Source: an uncultured Micrococcales bacterium (GTDB lineage: Bacteria; Actinomycetota; Actinomycetes; Actinomycetales; Microbacteriaceae). From it: 12,976 nucleotides of DNA. The stretch spans positions 1-12,976 of the forward strand of contig CAIYTL010000140.1 in NCBI GenBank assembly GCA_903929105.1, read 5' to 3'. The number at the start of each line of letters is the position of its first letter. The first letter of the stretch is position 1. Shown one piece after another: positions 6,852 through 12,976 of the stretch. Made by a program: the position numbers and the translations under genes. Under the pieces are notes generated by a model, which saw nothing but the letters and a program-made list of their open reading frames with translations, was not told the origin of the DNA and did no database searches.

Positions 6852-8039
6852 ATGAAGAAGATCAACGTTGGCCTAATCGGCGGCGGTTTTATGGGCAAGG
6901 CCCACTCACTGGCTTATGCAGCCGTGCCAATGTTCTTTTGGCCAACCGAAATCTTGCCGGTCAAACACAGCATCGCAGAAGCAACCGACGCACTAGCTGC
7001 CGACGCAGCTGCCCGTTTCGGCTTTGAAAAATCAACGAGCGACTGGCGCTCAATCATCGATGACCCAGAGATCGACCTGGTTGACATCGCAACCCCTAAC
7101 AACCTTCACGCCGAGATCGCGATTGCCGCTCTTGAGGCCGGCAAGCACGTGATTTGCGAAAAGCCGTTGGCTCGCACCGTTGAAGAAGCCGCCAAGATGT
7201 ACGAAGCTTCGCGCGGCACCAACGCCGTTCACATGGTGGCGTTCAACTATCGCCGCACCCCAGCAGTGGCTCTTGCCAAGCGTTACATCGACGAAGGCGC
7301 AATCGGTCGCATTTTGAACGTGCGTGCAACCTATTTGCAAGACTGGTCAGCCGACCCAAACTCACCGCTTTCGTGGCGTTTCAAAAAGTCAATTGCTGGC
7401 TCAGGCGCAGTTGGCGACATTTTGACCCACGTGCTCGACATGGCCCGTTACCTAGCCGGCGAAATCACCGAGGTCAGCGCGCTAACCGCAAACATCATCA
7501 CCGAGCGCCCGCTGCAGCAGGCCGGTGCCGACTCGCTCGGCAACTCTAAAGGCGATGGCCCTAAGGGCCCGGTCGACGTCGAAGACGAGGTTATGTCACT
7601 GGTCAAGTTTGCCAGTGGCGCCATCGGCTCGGTTGAGGCCACCCGCAACGCCTGGGGTCGAAACAACTTCATCACCCTAGAGATTCACGGTTCAGAAGGC
7701 TCAATCGTCTTTAACTACGAGAACCGCGACGAACTGCAGGTTTGCTTTAAGAACGACGGCGACGACCGACGTGGTTTTCGCACGGTTTACACCGGCCCTA
7801 ACCACCCGAACGGCGCCAACCTTTGGCCGATTCCGGCGCTTGGCGTTGGCTATGGCGAGACCAAGATCATCGAAGCGCACGACCTTTTCACCGCAATTGC
7901 CGGCGGCGAACCGGTGCGCCCAGACTTTGGCGACGGCTATCAGGTTGCGCTGGTTGACCACGCAATTCTCGAGTCAGCTGCCAGCGGCCAGTGGGTCAAG
8001 GTTCCTCAGCTAAACCGCGAGACCGGAAAGGTCGAATAG
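6852..8039 (+). CDS. Gfo/Idh/MocA-family NAD(P)-dependent sugar dehydrogenase 1
   Basis: A 395-residue cytoplasmic oxidoreductase. The N-terminal Rossmann fold has VGLIGGGFMGKAHS (6-19), the DIATPNNLH segment (78-86) and the family EKP motif (103-105, K104 catalytic). The C-terminal alpha/beta domain carries GDILTHVLD, giving D189 and H193, the same Asp-x3-His spacing as the catalytic pair of inositol dehydrogenase. YLQDWSADPNSPLSWRF (161-177) is a conspicuous substrate-side segment. The long form with a WPIPALGVGYGETK stretch near the C-terminus resembles, as I recall it, the clade that includes levoglucosan dehydrogenase; oxidation of a sugar hydroxyl (C3 in that enzyme) is therefore my preferred role, with inositol or glucoside oxidation as alternatives. 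Ribosome site AAGGAA (6841-6846), five bases before the ATG. The ATPase gene follows after 4 bases. Confidence 0.9.
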   Translation: MKKINVGLIGGGFMGKAHSLAYAAVPMFFWPTEILPVKHSIAEATDALAADAAARFGFEKSTSDWRSIIDDPEIDLVDIATPNNLHAEIAIAALEAGKHVICEKPLARTVEEAAKMYEASRGTNAVHMVAFNYRRTPAVALAKRYIDEGAIGRILNVRATYLQDWSADPNSPLSWRFKKSIAGSGAVGDILTHVLDMARYLAGEITEVSALTANIITERPLQQAGADSLGNSKGDGPKGPVDVEDEVMSLVKFASGAIGSVEATRNAWGRNNFITLEIHGSEGSIVFNYENRDELQVCFKNDGDDRRGFRTVYTGPNHPNGANLWPIPALGVGYGETKIIEAHDLFTAIAGGEPVRPDFGDGYQVALVDHAILESAASGQWVKVPQLNRETGKVE

Positions 8040-8043
8040 CTTC

Positions 8044-9552
8044 ATGTCTAAGGCTTCTCAGCTCGCGGTCGAAATGACCGACATCACCAAAGGTTTCAAT
8101 GGTGTGCCTGTTTTGCGTCAGGTTGGTTTTGAACTTGAGGTGGGTGAGGTGCACGCACTGGCCGGTGAAAACGGCGCGGGCAAATCAACCCTCATGAAGA
8201 TTCTTCAGGGCGTTTATCAGCGTGACGGCGGCGAGGTGAGAGTTCTTGGCGAGCTTGCTGGTCTAACCGACACGTTTGCTGCTCGGGCAGCCGGCATCGG
8301 CATGGTGTTTCAAGAATTCAGTTTGGTGCCCACCCTCACGGTTTGGCAGAACATCTTTTTGACAGCAGAGCCCTTGGGCAAACTTGGCTTCATCGACGAT
8401 GCAACCGCCCGCCAAAAGGCTAAGGCGATTTTCGAAGACATGGGCGTTAGCGTTGACGTGACTTCGGTGCTCGAAAACCTGCCGACAGCTTTGTGGCAGC
8501 TAACCGAGATCGCCAAGGCTCTGGCTCAAAACGCTCGAGTTTTGATCATGGACGAACCGACCGCATCGCTAGCCAAGCACGAGACCACAGCACTGTTCGA
8601 ACTGATTGAGCGGCTAAAGTCGCGCGGCATTTCGATCATCTACATCTCGCACCGCATGGACGAGGTTTATCGCGTGGCCGACCGCATCACCGTGTTGCGC
8701 GATGGTCAGAACGCTCTAACCGCGAAGCTCAGCGAGGTGACCCCAGCGCAAATTGTTGAGGCGATCGTTGGCCGCAAAATGTCGGGCAACCTCACCTATG
8801 CAGATCGTGGCGATGAAATCAGCACCGATGTAGTCTTGAGCGTCTCGGGTCTAGCCTCGGGCACGCGGGTTTCGAATGTGTCGTTCGACCTGCACCGTGG
8901 CGAAATCTTAGGCTTGGCCGGTCTTATGGGCAGTGGTCGCACCGAACTTGTGAACACACTTTTTGGCATCGACCGCGCAACGGCTGGACGGGTTGAGATC
9001 GATGGCAAGGTCGCGACCATTCGCAACCCTGGTCAGGCAATCGCGAACGGCTTGGCGTTGATTCCCGAAGACCGTAGAGCTCAAGGTTTGGTGCTTGACC
9101 ACTCGGTTGAAGAGAACCTAACCCTGCCGCTCCTCGGCGGCCTCAAAGTTGGCCCACTGCTCAGCGGCAGCAAGATTGTGGCCCGCGCTCGCGAAATGAT
9201 TAGCACTTTCTCGATCAAGGTCGCCGACCAAAAGATGCCGGTTACCAAGCTTTCTGGTGGCAACCAGCAAAAGGTGGTTATTGGCAAGTGGTTGGGTACT
9301 AATCCGTCAATTTTGATGATGGATGAACCCACCGCCGGCGTCGACATCGGCACAAAGCAAGAGATTTTGGCCATGGTGCGCGACATTGCCAAGCAGGGCA
9401 AGGCCGTGATTTTGATTTCGTCAGAACTGCCAGAGCTGCTTTCGGTGAGCGACCGCATCTTGGTGCTGCGCGACGGCGAAGTTGCTCGCAACCTATCTCG
9501 CTCAGAGATACCTTCAGAAGAATTTTTACAACTAGCGGTTCAAGGAGCCTAA
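8044..9552 (+). CDS. Sugar ABC transporter ATP-binding protein, two-domain RbsA/MglA type
   Basis: A 502-residue fused double ATPase that powers sugar import with the permease encoded directly after it. Domain 1: Walker A GENGAGKST (41-49), Q-loop FQEFSLVPTLTV, a diverged signature LPTALWQLTEIAKAL (146-160), Walker B VLIMDEPTASL (166-176) and switch His in ISHRMDEV. Domain 2: degenerate Walker A GLMGSGRTE (293-301), canonical signature LSGGNQQKV (403-411), Walker B MMDEPTAGVDIG (D427, E428). A degenerate second Walker A is normal for this family; the diverged first signature is less usual. The ATG lies 4 bases after the dehydrogenase stop, with AAAGG about 13 bases upstream inside that gene. 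The stop TAA abuts the permease ATG. Sugar not predictable. Confidence 0.95.
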   Translation: MSKASQLAVEMTDITKGFNGVPVLRQVGFELEVGEVHALAGENGAGKSTLMKILQGVYQRDGGEVRVLGELAGLTDTFAARAAGIGMVFQEFSLVPTLTVWQNIFLTAEPLGKLGFIDDATARQKAKAIFEDMGVSVDVTSVLENLPTALWQLTEIAKALAQNARVLIMDEPTASLAKHETTALFELIERLKSRGISIIYISHRMDEVYRVADRITVLRDGQNALTAKLSEVTPAQIVEAIVGRKMSGNLTYADRGDEISTDVVLSVSGLASGTRVSNVSFDLHRGEILGLAGLMGSGRTELVNTLFGIDRATAGRVEIDGKVATIRNPGQAIANGLALIPEDRRAQGLVLDHSVEENLTLPLLGGLKVGPLLSGSKIVARAREMISTFSIKVADQKMPVTKLSGGNQQKVVIGKWLGTNPSILMMDEPTAGVDIGTKQEILAMVRDIAKQGKAVILISSELPELLSVSDRILVLRDGEVARNLSRSEIPSEEFLQLAVQGA

Positions 9553-10545
9553 ATGTCTAACTCAAACACTTCAACCCAGGCGCCGAGCGCCCTGCAACGC
9601 GGCCTCAAAATCTTGCAGCGCTTTGACTGGCGTCAAAACATTATTTATGTTGCTTTCGTTGCCGCGTTCATCTTGTTCGCGGCGTTGCTCGGCGACAGCG
9701 GGTTCACTACACAGAACAACCTGTTGAACATTGCCCGCCAAACCGCCACGATTTCGATCATGGCAGTTGCAATGACCTTTGTGATTGCCGCCGCCGAAAT
9801 CGACTTGAGCATCGGCTCGGTTGCCGGTTTGGCTTCGGTCGTGGCCGGAATGTCGATTCAGTCGTTCGGGCCAATCGTTGGTGTGCTGGCTGGCTTGCTC
9901 GTTGGCGTTGTTGTAGGTGCTATCAACGGTGGTTTGGTTGCGCTGCTCAAGGTGCCGTCGTTCTTGGTCTCACTGGGCATGCTGGGCTTGGTCGTTGGTG
10001 TTGCCCGTTGGATCACCGCCTCGGCGCCAGTGCCAATCGCCGACAACAACTTCATTCAAATCTTTGGTGGCGGCGATGTTGGTAGCATTCCTTCGCTGTT
10101 GATCTGGGCTTTGCTTTTTGTGGTTATCGGCGCAATCGTGATGAACAAGACCAAGTTTGGTCGCCAGGTTCGAGCCACCGGTGGTAACGCCCGCGCAGCA
10201 CTTTTCACGGGTGTGAACACCGCACGCATCAAGTTCAACGTTCTGCTGATGTCTGGCGTTGTGGCCGCGGTGGCGGGCATGCTCTATGCCGGTCGTTTGC
10301 AGTCGGGTCGTTTTCAGTGGGGCACAGGCGATGAGCTTTCGGTTATCGCCGCCGTGATTCTTGGCGGAACCTCGCTGTTCGGTGGGCGCGGCTCGGTAAT
10401 CGGTTCGCTGTTCGGTGCGCTGTTCATCGGTTTGGTGAATAACGGATTGATTCTTGCCGGGCTCGACGTGAGCCAGCAGCAGGTCGTTCGCGGCGCCATC
10501 ATCATTGTGGCCGTGGCACTTTCTAGCAAGAGAAAGAGTTCATAG
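9553..10545 (+). CDS. Sugar ABC transporter permease, ribose (RbsC) type
   Basis: A 330-residue polytopic inner-membrane protein of the BPD_transp_2 family, with about 8-10 hydrophobic segments beginning near residue 29 (IIYVAFVAAFILFAALL). Family landmarks are AAEIDLSIGSVAGL, corresponding to the usual GGIDLSVGS, the cytoplasmic loop NKTKFGRQVRATGGNARAA, and near the C-terminus ILGGTSLFGGRGSVIGSLFG. It probably works as a homodimer with the double ATPase and the lipoprotein receptor encoded upstream. The start codon touches the ATPase stop, with GGAG inside that gene's last codons (CAAGGAGCC), so translation is coupled. The stop TAG overlaps the next gene's GTG by one base. Confidence 0.95.
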   Translation: MSNSNTSTQAPSALQRGLKILQRFDWRQNIIYVAFVAAFILFAALLGDSGFTTQNNLLNIARQTATISIMAVAMTFVIAAAEIDLSIGSVAGLASVVAGMSIQSFGPIVGVLAGLLVGVVVGAINGGLVALLKVPSFLVSLGMLGLVVGVARWITASAPVPIADNNFIQIFGGGDVGSIPSLLIWALLFVVIGAIVMNKTKFGRQVRATGGNARAALFTGVNTARIKFNVLLMSGVVAAVAGMLYAGRLQSGRFQWGTGDELSVIAAVILGGTSLFGGRGSVIGSLFGALFIGLVNNGLILAGLDVSQQQVVRGAIIIVAVALSSKRKSS

Positions 10546-11684
10546 TGGCCACCGTGCTGCGTGCCGGAATTCTTGGTGGCGGATTCATGGCCGAAGTGCA
10601 CTCACGTGCCATTCGCGCCGCTGGTCATCAGGTAGTGATGATCGCAAGTTCAACACCCGAAAGTTCGGTCAAAGCAGCAGCTCACCTCGGCATCGCGCAG
10701 GCGGCTGCCAACGCCAGCGAACTGATCACCTCGGCAGAGGTTGACGTTGTTCACGTTTGCACACCCAACACCTTTCACACCGAACAGTCAGTGTTAGCGA
10801 TTGCCGCGGGCAAGTCAGTGGTTTGTGAAAAGCCGCTGGCAACCACTGTGGCAGACGCCGCCGGGTTGCTCGAAGCCGCGCAAACCGCGGGCACTTCAAC
10901 CGCGGTGCCATTTGTTTATCGTTATTACCCAGCGGTGCGCGAGATTCGCGCGCGCATCGCCCGCGGTGATGCCGGTGAGCTTCACCTGTTGCACGGGTCT
11001 TATTTGCAAGACTGGCTTGCTCTTGCGAGTGCAACTAACTGGCGTGTGAACGAGAACATCGGCGGGGCTTCACGAGCTTTTGCTGACATTGGGGTGCACT
11101 GGTGTGACCTCATGGAGTTCGTCACCGGCCACCGCATCACTCGCTTGGTGGCTTCTATGGCGAAACCTCACGCCGGGCGTGGTGACACCGAAGATTCGGC
11201 GTCGATTCTTTTTGAGACCGACCGCGGTGCTTCGGGAACGTTGATTGCCAGCCAGATCTCTTATGGTCGCAAGAATGAGATTCGTTTTTCGTTCGACGGT
11301 GAACTTGAGTCGTCGTATTGGAACCAAGAGGTTCCTGGTCGTTTCACCACAGCCAATGCTCGCCGTGAGGCGATCGTTAATGTTGGTTCGGCCGAGGTGG
11401 CTTCGGTTGCTGAGCAGAACTTGGCTTATTTGCCGGCAGGTCATCCGCGTGGTTATCAAGACGCGTTCAACGCTTTCACGGCCGATGCCTACCGTTCTTT
11501 TCAGGGCGGCGTGGTTGACGCGTTGCCGACGTTTGCCGATGGCTTGCGTGCGGCGACTATCACCGAGGCTGTGTTGCTCTCGACGGCGTCGCGCCAGTGG
11601 GTTGAGGTTGCACCGTTTGTGGCTTCGCACCTCGAGCTGGGTGCTTCAAACTCGTTGGTTTCGGCCGGCGTCGAAAACCGCTAG
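10545..11684 (+). CDS. Gfo/Idh/MocA-family NAD(P)-dependent sugar dehydrogenase 2
   Basis: A 379-residue paralogue of the dehydrogenase encoded at 6852. Rossmann motif AGILGGGFMAEVHS (7-20), VCTPNTFH (71-78), EKP (95-97, K96 catalytic) and FADIGVHWCD with D181 and H185 as the probable catalytic pair. It shares the segment YLQDW (153-157) with the first dehydrogenase but lacks that enzyme's DWSADPNSPLSWRF extension. In a two-dehydrogenase pathway one enzyme would oxidise the incoming sugar and the other reduce a keto product; I guess this is the reductive partner, on weak evidence. The start is a GTG in TAGTG, overlapping the permease stop by one base (GAAAGAG upstream), implying coupled translation. 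Leucine is coded by TTG/CTT/CTC/CTG, with no CTA noticed, in contrast to the proximal genes. Confidence 0.9.
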   Translation: MATVLRAGILGGGFMAEVHSRAIRAAGHQVVMIASSTPESSVKAAAHLGIAQAAANASELITSAEVDVVHVCTPNTFHTEQSVLAIAAGKSVVCEKPLATTVADAAGLLEAAQTAGTSTAVPFVYRYYPAVREIRARIARGDAGELHLLHGSYLQDWLALASATNWRVNENIGGASRAFADIGVHWCDLMEFVTGHRITRLVASMAKPHAGRGDTEDSASILFETDRGASGTLIASQISYGRKNEIRFSFDGELESSYWNQEVPGRFTTANARREAIVNVGSAEVASVAEQNLAYLPAGHPRGYQDAFNAFTADAYRSFQGGVVDALPTFADGLRAATITEAVLLSTASRQWVEVAPFVASHLELGASNSLVSAGVENR

Positions 11685-11713
11685 ATTCGCAATAGATTCA
11701 CGAAATCGATATC

Positions 11714-11720
11714 AAAGGAG
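11714..11720 (+). promoter_or_regulatory. Strong ribosome-binding site fixing a GTG start
   Basis: AAAGGAG with a 5-base spacer (CACAG) to the GTG at 11726. It decides the start of the last operon gene, which has no ATG near the beginning of its conserved barrel. Confidence 0.75.
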
Positions 11721-11725
11721 CACAG

Positions 11726-12730
11726 GTGACCAGACCGGTAACACTTTTCACTGGGCAGTGGGCTGACCTGCCTCTTGAGCAGGTCGCCAAACTCGCTAGC
11801 GACTGGGGCTATGACGGCCTTGAGTTGGCTTGTTCGGGCGAGCATCTTGACGTTGCCCGCGCTTTCGAAGACGACGCCTATGTTCAAGAGCGCCTCGACA
11901 TCTTTGAGCGTTACAACCTCAAGCTGTTTGCGATATCGAACCACCTGACGGGTCAGGCGGTGTGCGACGACCCGATCGATTTTCGCCACCAGAGCATTTT
12001 GCGTTCGAAGGTTTGGGGCGATGGCCAGGCTGAGGGTGTTCGTCAGCGAGCCGCCGAAGAGCTGAAGCAAACCGGTGTGGTGGCTCGCAAGTTGGGTGTT
12101 GACACCGTGGTGGGTTTCACCGGTTCAAAGATTTGGCCCTATGTGGCGATGTTTCCGCCGGTGCCCGCAGAGGTCATCGAGGCTGGTTATCAAGACTTTG
12201 CCGACCGTTTCAACCCGATCATCGACGTGTTCGACGACCACGGGGTTCGTTTTGCACTCGAGGTTCACCCGAGCGAAATCGCTTATGACTGGCACACCAC
12301 CGAGAAAACCCTCGAGGCTATCGGTCGCCGCCCCGGCTTTGGCATCAACTGGGACCCTTCGCACATGGCCTGGCAAGACATCGACCCAGCCGCGTTCATT
12401 CACCACTTTGCCGACCGCATCTATCACGTTGACTGCAAAGACACCAAAATTCATAACACGGATGGCCGCAGAGGCCGCCTCTCTTCGCACCTGCCTTGGG
12501 GCGACCCTCGCCGCGCGTGGGACTTTGTTTCGGCGGGTCACGGCAGCGTGGATTGGGAGGCCTCGTTTAGGGCGCTGAACACCATCGGTTATGCCGGCCC
12601 AATCTCGATCGAGTGGGAGGACCCTGGCATGGACCGCCTGCACGGCGCACCCGAAGCACTGGCTTTCATTCGCAAGTTGTTGTGGGCGACGCCCACCTCA
12701 TCTTTCGACGCAGCTTTCAAGCAGAGCTAA
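11726..12730 (+). CDS. Sugar phosphate isomerase/epimerase 2, TIM barrel
   Basis: A 334-residue xylose-isomerase-like TIM barrel, cytoplasmic, longer than and clearly different from the barrel encoded at 4669. Probable metal ligands are E179 (ALEVHPSEIAYD), D210 (INWDPSHMAWQ; H213 nearby), H234 (IYHVDCKDTK) and E296 (ISIEWEDPG). It also has GYDGLELACSGEHLD (28-42) on the first strands and a loop SSHLPWGDPRRAWDF (253-267) between strands 7 and 8 that may shape the pocket. The family includes epimerases, isomerases and lyases or hydratases acting on keto-sugars; which one applies cannot be read here. It is the last gene of the operon, 41 bases after dehydrogenase 2, with a strong AAAGGAG and a GTG start. 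It is followed by a terminator complex. Codon use is of the distal type (TTG, CTC, no CTA noticed). Confidence 0.9.
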   Translation: MTRPVTLFTGQWADLPLEQVAKLASDWGYDGLELACSGEHLDVARAFEDDAYVQERLDIFERYNLKLFAISNHLTGQAVCDDPIDFRHQSILRSKVWGDGQAEGVRQRAAEELKQTGVVARKLGVDTVVGFTGSKIWPYVAMFPPVPAEVIEAGYQDFADRFNPIIDVFDDHGVRFALEVHPSEIAYDWHTTEKTLEAIGRRPGFGINWDPSHMAWQDIDPAAFIHHFADRIYHVDCKDTKIHNTDGRRGRLSSHLPWGDPRRAWDFVSAGHGSVDWEASFRALNTIGYAGPISIEWEDPGMDRLHGAPEALAFIRKLLWATPTSSFDAAFKQS

Positions 12731-12760
12731 AAGGCATGATGGTTTAGCGCTCGACTCTCA

Positions 12761-12781
12761 ACGCCCCTCGAACTTGGGCGT
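12761..12781 (+). terminator. Upstream hairpin of the operon-end repeat complex
   Basis: ACGCCC (12761-12766), loop CTCGAACTT, GGGCGT (12776-12781), followed by GAAAAA. The right arm can alternatively pair with ACGCCC at 12787-12792 around a GAAAA loop, so this hairpin competes with the next one. Confidence 0.5.
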
Positions 12782-12786
12782 GAAAA

Positions 12787-12817
12787 ACGCCCCATCCGTC
12801 ATTTGCGAATGGGGCGT
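12787..12817 (-). terminator. Intrinsic terminator of fba, probably bidirectional
   Basis: ACGCCCCAT (12787-12795) and ATGGGGCGT (12809-12817) form a 9-bp GC-rich stem with a 13-base loop. Read on the minus strand, 26 bases after the fba stop, the stem is followed by a run of T (complement of 12783-12787), a classic rho-independent terminator. Read on the plus strand it is followed by CTCTCTTTGG, weaker but pyrimidine-rich, so it may also end the sugar operon. Confidence 0.75.
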
Positions 12818-12842
12818 CTCTCTTTGGTCTGTTTGGTGACGC

Positions 12843-12976
12843 TTAGAGCGACATCGACTTGCCGGCTGAGCCAAGCTCAGTTGCAGCTTCAACCACACGG
12901 GTTGACATGCCAGCTTCGGCTAGCTTGCCCCAGGCGCGTGGGTCATAAGCCTTCTTGTTACCGACTTCGCCGTCAA
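12843..12976 (-). CDS. fba: Class II fructose-bisphosphate aldolase, C-terminal 43 residues (start outside window)
   Basis: The frame is open from the right edge to TAA at 12843-12845. The 43 visible residues begin DGEVGNKKAYDPRAWGKLAE and end RVVEAATELGSAGKS-MSL. VDGEVGNKK-YDPR followed by a helix with RVVEA is the C-terminal signature of class II, zinc-dependent aldolases of actinobacteria and enterobacteria (full length about 340 residues). It cleaves fructose 1,6-bisphosphate to the two triose phosphates in glycolysis and the reverse in gluconeogenesis. Codons (CTA, TCA, CCA, CGT) look like a highly expressed gene. It converges on the sugar operon and is followed by a strong intrinsic terminator. 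All catalytic residues lie outside the window. Confidence 0.88.
   Translation of the reverse strand, partial: DGEVGNKKAYDPRAWGKLAEAGMSTRVVEAATELGSAGKSMSL

Noticed and set aside
11070..11630. A 186-residue frame antisense to dehydrogenase 2
   Set aside because: Arg-rich low-information translation opposite a conserved dehydrogenase; a composition artefact.
12125..12643. A 172-residue frame antisense to the second TIM-barrel gene
   Set aside because: It lies wholly within a gene with clear active-site motifs and has no ribosome site or domain pattern.

Overview
The window looks like chromosomal DNA of a moderate-GC actinobacterium. A freshwater Microbacteriaceae-type genome is my best guess. 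The reasons are the xseA-xseB-DUF4245 gene order, an actinobacterial-style IspH, many GTG starts, two promoters whose -10 box sits exactly where a leaderless mRNA is expected, and a class II aldolase tail typical of actinobacteria. No RNA gene, insertion sequence, CRISPR array or phage gene is visible.

Left part (1-3245), housekeeping. On the minus strand lie xseA, xseB and a DUF4245 membrane-anchored protein that runs off the left edge; they are tightly packed and probably form one operon. Divergent from xseA is ispH, the last enzyme of the MEP isoprenoid pathway. The two share a promoter region of only 44 bases.

Central and right part (3272-12730), a sugar-catabolic cassette. A ROK-family repressor on the minus strand faces away from seven plus-strand genes: an IolE-like TIM-barrel isomerase/dehydratase, a lipoprotein sugar-binding protein, a Gfo/Idh/MocA dehydrogenase, a two-domain sugar ABC ATPase, a ribose-type permease, a second Gfo/Idh/MocA dehydrogenase and a second TIM-barrel epimerase/isomerase. 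Spacing from the first dehydrogenase to the second is 4, 0 and -1 bases. A 16-bp hairpin follows the binding-protein gene, and the 197-base region between repressor and operon holds inverted repeats and candidate -10 boxes.

How it may work: the ABC transporter imports an unphosphorylated sugar, glycoside or anhydrosugar. One dehydrogenase oxidises it (plausibly to a 3-keto sugar), the TIM barrels eliminate, hydrate or epimerise, and the second dehydrogenase reduces the product back to a common sugar. Two dehydrogenases plus two TIM barrels is the enzyme set described for levoglucosan catabolism (lgdA/B1/B2/C) and resembles the ycjQRS and inositol pathways. The real substrate cannot be read from sequence.

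Right edge (12731-12976). A complex of alternating inverted repeats forms a probable bidirectional terminator between the cassette and the 3' end of fba (class II fructose-bisphosphate aldolase, minus strand), which runs off the right edge.
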